A stretch of DNA of 8,825 nucleotides from the NCBI GenBank assembly GCA_025352765.1, contig JANXSI010000560.1:1-8825 (forward strand), read 5' to 3'. This document shows, piece by piece, positions 5,626 through 8,825 of the stretch. Every line of letters begins with the position of its first letter. The first letter of the stretch is position 1. This DNA comes from Devosia sp. (GTDB lineage Bacteria > Pseudomonadota > Alphaproteobacteria > Rhizobiales > Devosiaceae). Under the pieces are notes generated by a model. It was not told where the DNA came from and did not search any database. It saw nothing but the letters and a program-made list of their open reading frames with translations. A program made the position numbers and the translations under genes.

Positions 5626-7525
5626 ATGAAGTCGTTTTTGCGCGCAACCGCCGGGGCGGCTTTGCTCAGTGTTCTTGTCGTCTCGACGGCTGGCGCACAG
5701 GATTTGTCGAGCTTTGCGGGGCTTGCGGGAACCACCGTGTCGAATACCGGCCCATCGGTGATCGGCGGCAATATCGGCGTAACGCCGGGGTTGGCGATCA
5801 TTGGCTTCGACAGCCCCGGCGGTCCCGGCTCTGTCACGCCGCCCTACTCGAAACACGCTGGTGACGGCGTCGCCATCAACGCCATGGCGCAGCTCATTTC
5901 GGCGTACAACGCCTTGGCCGGGCAGCCGGCGACGGCGGACCTCAGCGGGCAGGATCTGGCCGGCAAGACGCTCGGCTCGGGCGTCTACAGCTTCAGCTCG
6001 GACGCCCAGCTCAACGGCCAGCTGACGCTGGACTGGCACGGCAAGACGAACGGCATCTTCATTTTCAACATCGGCTCTACTCTGACGGCGGGTGCCGGGT
6101 CGCAGGTTCTGCTGATCAACGGCGCGAACGCCAACAACGTGTTCTTCCGCGTCGGCAGTTCGGCCACGTTGCTGGCCAGTGCGCAGTTCAAGGGCAAGAT
6201 CCTGGCGCTCCAGGATATCACGCTGGTGACCGCGGCGACCATCAACTGCGGCGCTGCGCTGACGCAGGTGGGCGCCGTGACGCTCGATACCAACACGATC
6301 GGTGTCTGTCCGGTGACGGCAGGAACCGCGGGCACCGGGACGAGCGGCAGCGTGAGCGGCACGGCTCTCGGCGATGCCATTCAGGCGTACCTCGATGCCG
6401 GCGGCGTTCTTCCGCTAGGCCTCGGCGTGCTGGGGCTGCTGACGCCCGATGAGCTCGCCGCTGCCCTCGCCGAACTGGCCGGCGAAACCTCGACCGGCGG
6501 GCAATACACCACGGGCGAAGCGATGGACAGTTTCCTCGAGCAGCTGAGCGGGCACCACTCGCCCGGCGACGTTTCGCCGGCCGAAGAAGCTCCCGGCCAA
6601 GGCACCGTGAGCGTCATGGGCTATGCCGATGCATCGCCGGTTCCGGGAGCGGGAGCGTTCCAGGACTTTGATGCCGGGCGCGCTGCCACGGTTCCCCATT
6701 GGCATCTGTGGAGCGCCGGCTATGGCAACTATTCCATCGCCAACGGCGACGCGGATGCCGGAACAGCAGAGCGCACGTCGGCGGCCTATGGTTTGACCTT
6801 CGGGCTCGAGCGCGTGGTTACCTCTGACGTGCTTTTCGGCTTTGCCATCTCAGGCGGCGGGACAAACTTCAACCTCGACAACAGCCTCGGTAGCGGCCAC
6901 AGCGCCATGACGCAGGCGGCAGCCTATGGCCGTGTCGACTCCGACCGTGCTTATGTCTCGGCCGCAACGGCCTATGCCCTGCATGACATGCACAGCAACC
7001 GCACGGTCACCCTGCTGGGAACGGATGAGTTTGCCGCCCAGTTCTGGACGCAGGACGTCGCCCGGACAGATCGAAGCGGGCTATCATCTGGGCTGGCTGA
7101 CGCCCTACGCTGCCGCCCGCGTGCAGTATATCGCAACGCCCGGTTACAGCGAGACCGCGACCAGCGGCACCTCGACCTACGCCCTCGACTATGCAGCGCA
7201 CGCCGTGCTGACGGCGCGCACCGAGATCGGCGCACGGGCCGAATGGACGAGCGAGTTCGACAGCGCCACGTTGCGGCTCCATGCCAAGGCGGCCTGGGCC
7301 CACACGTTTGCCACCGACCGGTCGATCACGGCCAACCTCCAGTCGCTCCCTGGAGCGACGTTCCAGATCCAGGGGGCCAATCCGGCCGCCGACGCGTTCT
7401 TGATCGGTCTCGGCACCGATCTCGAGCTGCAGACTGGTCTAGTGATCGGTGTTTCGCTCGACAGCAGCCTCAGCGGTTCTGCCCAGTCGTATTCGGGCAA
7501 CGCGCATCTGGGCTATCGCTGGTAG
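5626..7525 (+). pseudogene. Ice-binding-like (DUF3494) autotransporter, frame interrupted by one extra C at 7061-7063
   Basis: Corrected for one base, this encodes a 632-residue outer-membrane protein. Residues 1-25 are a signal peptide ending AGAQ. Residues 27-228 are a DUF3494 ice-binding-like beta-solenoid: FAGLAGTTVSNTGPSVIGGN, ATADLSGQDLAGKTL (102-116), VYSFSSDAQLNGQLTLD (120-136), GIFIFNIGSTLT (143-154), VLLINGANANNVFFRVGSSA (161-180) and GAVTLDTNTIG (216-226). C208 and C228 could form a disulfide. A Gly/Thr/Ser linker follows, then LAELAGETSTGGQYTTGEAMDSFLEQL, the autotransporter helix-linker pattern, and from about 358 a beta-barrel with alternating strands ending in LGYRW, the usual aromatic C-terminus. 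After A479 the frame must move by one base (drop one C of GCCCGG) to continue as GQIEAGYHLGWLTPYAAARV. Either a real pseudogene or a sequencing error. I prefer the ATG at 5626 (GGAA ahead, better signal peptide) to 5614. Confidence 0.85.
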
Positions 7526-7593
7526 GGCGGTCGCTAAAATTGTACGGAAACTTCGGCTACTTACCTAGGCGGCCACGGCGCAGTCTCAGCGCC

Positions 7594-8109
7594 ATGAACA
7601 AGATCGAGATGACCGCCGCCGCCGTTCTGGCCCTGATCGTCACGCCAGGTGCCGTCAGTTCGGCGTCCGCTGCCGCCGAGGAGGTGAGCGCGACGTTTGC
7701 CGTGCCAGCCGGGACCGTCGTCATCGATACCAGCGAGCGACGCCTTTACCTGGTCGAGCGCGGCGGTCGTGCGCTGCGCTATACGGTGGGCGTCGGCCGT
7801 GCGGGTCGGGAATGGCGGGGCCAGTCGTCGATCGCCGCGAAATTCCTCGAACCCAACTGGGTGCCGCCCACGGCGATCCGCGCCGACTCGCCCAACCTGC
7901 CGGCGGTGATCGCCGGCGGCTCGCCCGCCAACCCTATGGGCGCCGCGGCCATGACCCTCGCCGGCACCGACTACGCCATCCACGGCACCAATGCTCCCGG
8001 TTCGATCGGAGGCTTTGTGTCCTACGGCTGCATCCGCATGTTCAATGCGGACATCGCCGATCTTTACAGCCGTGTACGGGTCGGCACCCCGGTCATCGTC
8101 CGGCCGTGA
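7594..8109 (+). CDS. Secreted L,D-transpeptidase (YkuD/ErfK family)
   Basis: A 171-residue periplasmic enzyme expected to make 3-3 peptidoglycan cross-links or attach proteins to peptidoglycan. Residues 1-27 are a signal peptide (MNKIEMTAAAVLALIVTPGA, cleavage near SASA). The YkuD domain covers about 40-169: VVIDTSERRLYLVE (42-55), YTVGVGRAG (63-71), the W/PP stretch at 89-92, and GGSPANPMGAAAMTL (108-122). The catalytic signature is HGTN at 130-133 and SYGCIRM at 143-149, so H130 and C146 are the expected active-site residues; a Tyr stands where many relatives have His before the GC. Small single-domain form with no LysM or SPOR part. It lies 68 bp after the surface-protein stop, with only a weak ribosome-binding site. 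Its frame is continuous with the frameshifted upstream reading, so automatic annotation may fuse the two; the signal peptide shows they are separate genes. Confidence 0.9.
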   Translation: MNKIEMTAAAVLALIVTPGAVSSASAAAEEVSATFAVPAGTVVIDTSERRLYLVERGGRALRYTVGVGRAGREWRGQSSIAAKFLEPNWVPPTAIRADSPNLPAVIAGGSPANPMGAAAMTLAGTDYAIHGTNAPGSIGGFVSYGCIRMFNADIADLYSRVRVGTPVIVRP

Positions 8110-8131
8110 GCGGTTACACCGTCTCGGGCCG

Positions 8132-8506
8132 CTAGAGGCTCCAGGGCGGCGCGAAGGAGGGACCGGCGCCGATCACTGCCCGCCCGCCGGCCGGCAATGC
8201 CACGATCGCCTCGAACGGCACATCGCCCACACATTCGAGCTGGAAGTCGGCAAAGGCCGGCGCGGCGAAGGCGTCGCCGGGCTTGAGCGAATGGGCTTCG
8301 CCGCCGATGCGCACCACCCCTTCGCCAGCGACGGCTAGGATGATCTCCTCGCGCGTCATGTGGTGGACGACGCCGTCGCTGTGCGGCGCAACGAAAGCGC
8401 GCCAGAGCGCGGTTTCGCGGGTGCCGCGGCTCGGTGCGGCGATGGGCGTGAAGGTGACGCCGGGCATGGTGAAGCTCTTGGGCGTGCTGTTGTCGATCAG
8501 GGGCAT
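8132..8506 (-). CDS. Small cupin-domain protein
   Basis: A 124-residue single-domain cupin. Motif 1 is partly visible as HSDGVVHHMTREEIILAVAG (42-61), with H48/H49 and E53/E54 as likely metal ligands and GEG at 61-63; motif 2 is HSLKPGDAFAAPAFADF (72-88), where H72 is displaced and the usual downstream His is missing. Metal binding is therefore uncertain. The substrate is unknown; it could be a small oxygenase, an isomerase-like enzyme or a sensor. An in-frame ATG upstream (8608) is rejected because it would read through the divergent promoter region; AAGGA stands 9-10 nt ahead of the 8506 ATG. Divergent from a MarR-family gene with about 95 bp between starts, a common layout for a regulator and its target. 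It converges on the L,D-transpeptidase gene with 22 bp between stops and no clear terminator. Confidence 0.82.
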   Translation of the reverse strand: MPLIDNSTPKSFTMPGVTFTPIAAPSRGTRETALWRAFVAPHSDGVVHHMTREEIILAVAGEGVVRIGGEAHSLKPGDAFAAPAFADFQLECVGDVPFEAIVALPAGGRAVIGAGPSFAPPWSL

Positions 8507-8533
8507 TTTGCTGTGTCCTTTCGGTCCGTCCGC

Positions 8534-8549
8534 CTTGCGTGTCCGCAAG
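8534..8549. repeat. Short hairpin CTTGCG-TGTC-CGCAAG in the cupin-marR intergenic region
   Basis: Two perfect 6-bp arms with a 4-bp loop, about 28-43 bp upstream of the cupin start and next to the GTCAA dyad. It could be a leader hairpin of the cupin transcript or a second protein-binding dyad. No T-run follows, so a terminator is unlikely. Confidence 0.35.
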
Positions 8550-8561
8550 CGCAGGTTCATT

Positions 8562-8577
8562 GTCAATACAACTTGAC
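8562..8577. promoter_or_regulatory. Candidate MarR operator GTCAA-N6-TTGAC
   Basis: A 16-bp dyad with perfect 5-bp arms between the divergent cupin and marR starts, ending 24 bp before the regulator's ATG. AT-rich dyads of this size in divergent intergenic DNA are typical MarR-family operators. A TTGACA on the minus strand (8566-8561) overlaps the dyad and could be the cupin -35, although no good -10 follows at 16-18 bp. A regulator bound here could repress both genes (inference). Confidence 0.5.
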
Positions 8578-8601
8578 TACATGACCGGAGAGGATTGGTC
8601 A

Positions 8602-8825
8602 ATGGCACTTGACGAAAAGCCGACCCTCATCGACCATGTGGGCTGGCGGCTGTGGCGGCTGGCGCGACAATGGAAGACCGAGTTCGACGGCAAGATGCGC
8701 GAGCGCGGCTATGTGTGGATCACCGAGGCGCGCGGCGCGGTGATCGGCCAGCTGCGGCCCGGGGGGCTGCCGCAATCGGCGCTGACGGCGGCGCTGGGGG
8801 TCAGCAAGCAGGCGGTGCAGCAGTT
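8602..8825 (+). CDS. MarR-family transcriptional regulator, N-terminal part (3' end outside window)
   Basis: The first 74 residues of a winged-helix regulator, running off the right edge. Residues 1-35 form the amphipathic dimerisation helix (HVGWRLWRLARQWKTEFDGK), followed by TEARGAVIGQL (41-51), and LPQSALTAALGVSKQAVQQ (56-74), a helix-turn-helix of the MarR type with the recognition helix at its end. The DNA wing and C-terminal helices are outside. I choose the ATG at 8602 because GGAGAGG lies 8 nt ahead of it; an in-frame ATG at 8581 has no ribosome-binding site. Divergent from the cupin gene with a candidate operator between them, suggesting autoregulation and control of the cupin. The ligand is unknown. 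Confidence 0.85.
   Translation, partial: MALDEKPTLIDHVGWRLWRLARQWKTEFDGKMRERGYVWITEARGAVIGQLRPGGLPQSALTAALGVSKQAVQQ

Noticed and set aside
5614..8109. A single 831-residue protein joining the ice-binding-like domain to an L,D-transpeptidase
   Set aside because: The middle third is Arg/Pro-rich out-of-frame sequence. The missing barrel strands lie in the next frame and end correctly at 7525, and the transpeptidase has its own start and signal peptide at 7594.
8105..8136. Bidirectional terminator between the convergent transpeptidase and cupin genes
   Set aside because: AGCGG and CCGCT can form a weak 5-bp stem with a 15-nt loop, but there is no T-run on either side.

Overview
The window looks like a piece of a high-GC alphaproteobacterial chromosome, most likely Hyphomicrobiales. 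Grounds for this are the strong G/C preference at third codon positions, the guanidine/urea-carboxylase gene cluster, an autotransporter-type surface protein and a short YkuD L,D-transpeptidase of the rhizobial/Devosia kind. Genus-level placement is a guess.

Left half (1-4961, all minus strand): a tightly packed nitrogen-scavenging operon. Transcription order is substrate-binding protein (4763-3681), ABC permease (3654-2839), ABC ATPase (2842-2012), two paralogous DUF1989 urea-carboxylase-associated proteins (2015-1206 and 1195-575) and the start of a biotin-dependent urea/guanidine carboxylase (570 to beyond base 1). Genes overlap by 4 nt or lie 4-26 nt apart. The leader carries a textbook guanidine-I (ykkC) riboswitch at 4934-4829. 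Directly upstream is a near-perfect sigma-54 promoter (TGGCACG-N4-TTGCA, 4961-4946) whose predicted +1 (about 4935) falls at the first bases of the aptamer. Downstream of the aptamer, mutually exclusive hairpins can hide or expose the ribosome-binding site. The operon therefore appears gated twice: RpoN (probably nitrogen limitation) for transcription, and guanidine for translation. The encoded pathway would import guanidine (or a related compound), carboxylate it, and deiminate carboxyguanidine to allophanate. Allophanate hydrolase is expected beyond the left edge.

Middle (4962-5613): a 650-bp intergenic region without a convincing gene. It is GC-rich on the left and clearly AT-rich on the right, and contains three dyads that could be regulator sites.

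Right half, plus strand: a surface protein with signal peptide, DUF3494 ice-binding-like domain, autotransporter linker and C-terminal beta-barrel (5626-7525). It is interrupted by one extra C in the CCC at 7061-7063. Because of that shift, the uncorrected frame runs on and joins a separate downstream gene for a secreted L,D-transpeptidase (7594-8109), giving a false 800+ residue fusion. A small cupin gene (8506-8132, minus) and a MarR-family regulator (8602 to beyond the right edge, plus) then form a divergent pair, with a GTCAA-N6-TTGAC dyad between them.
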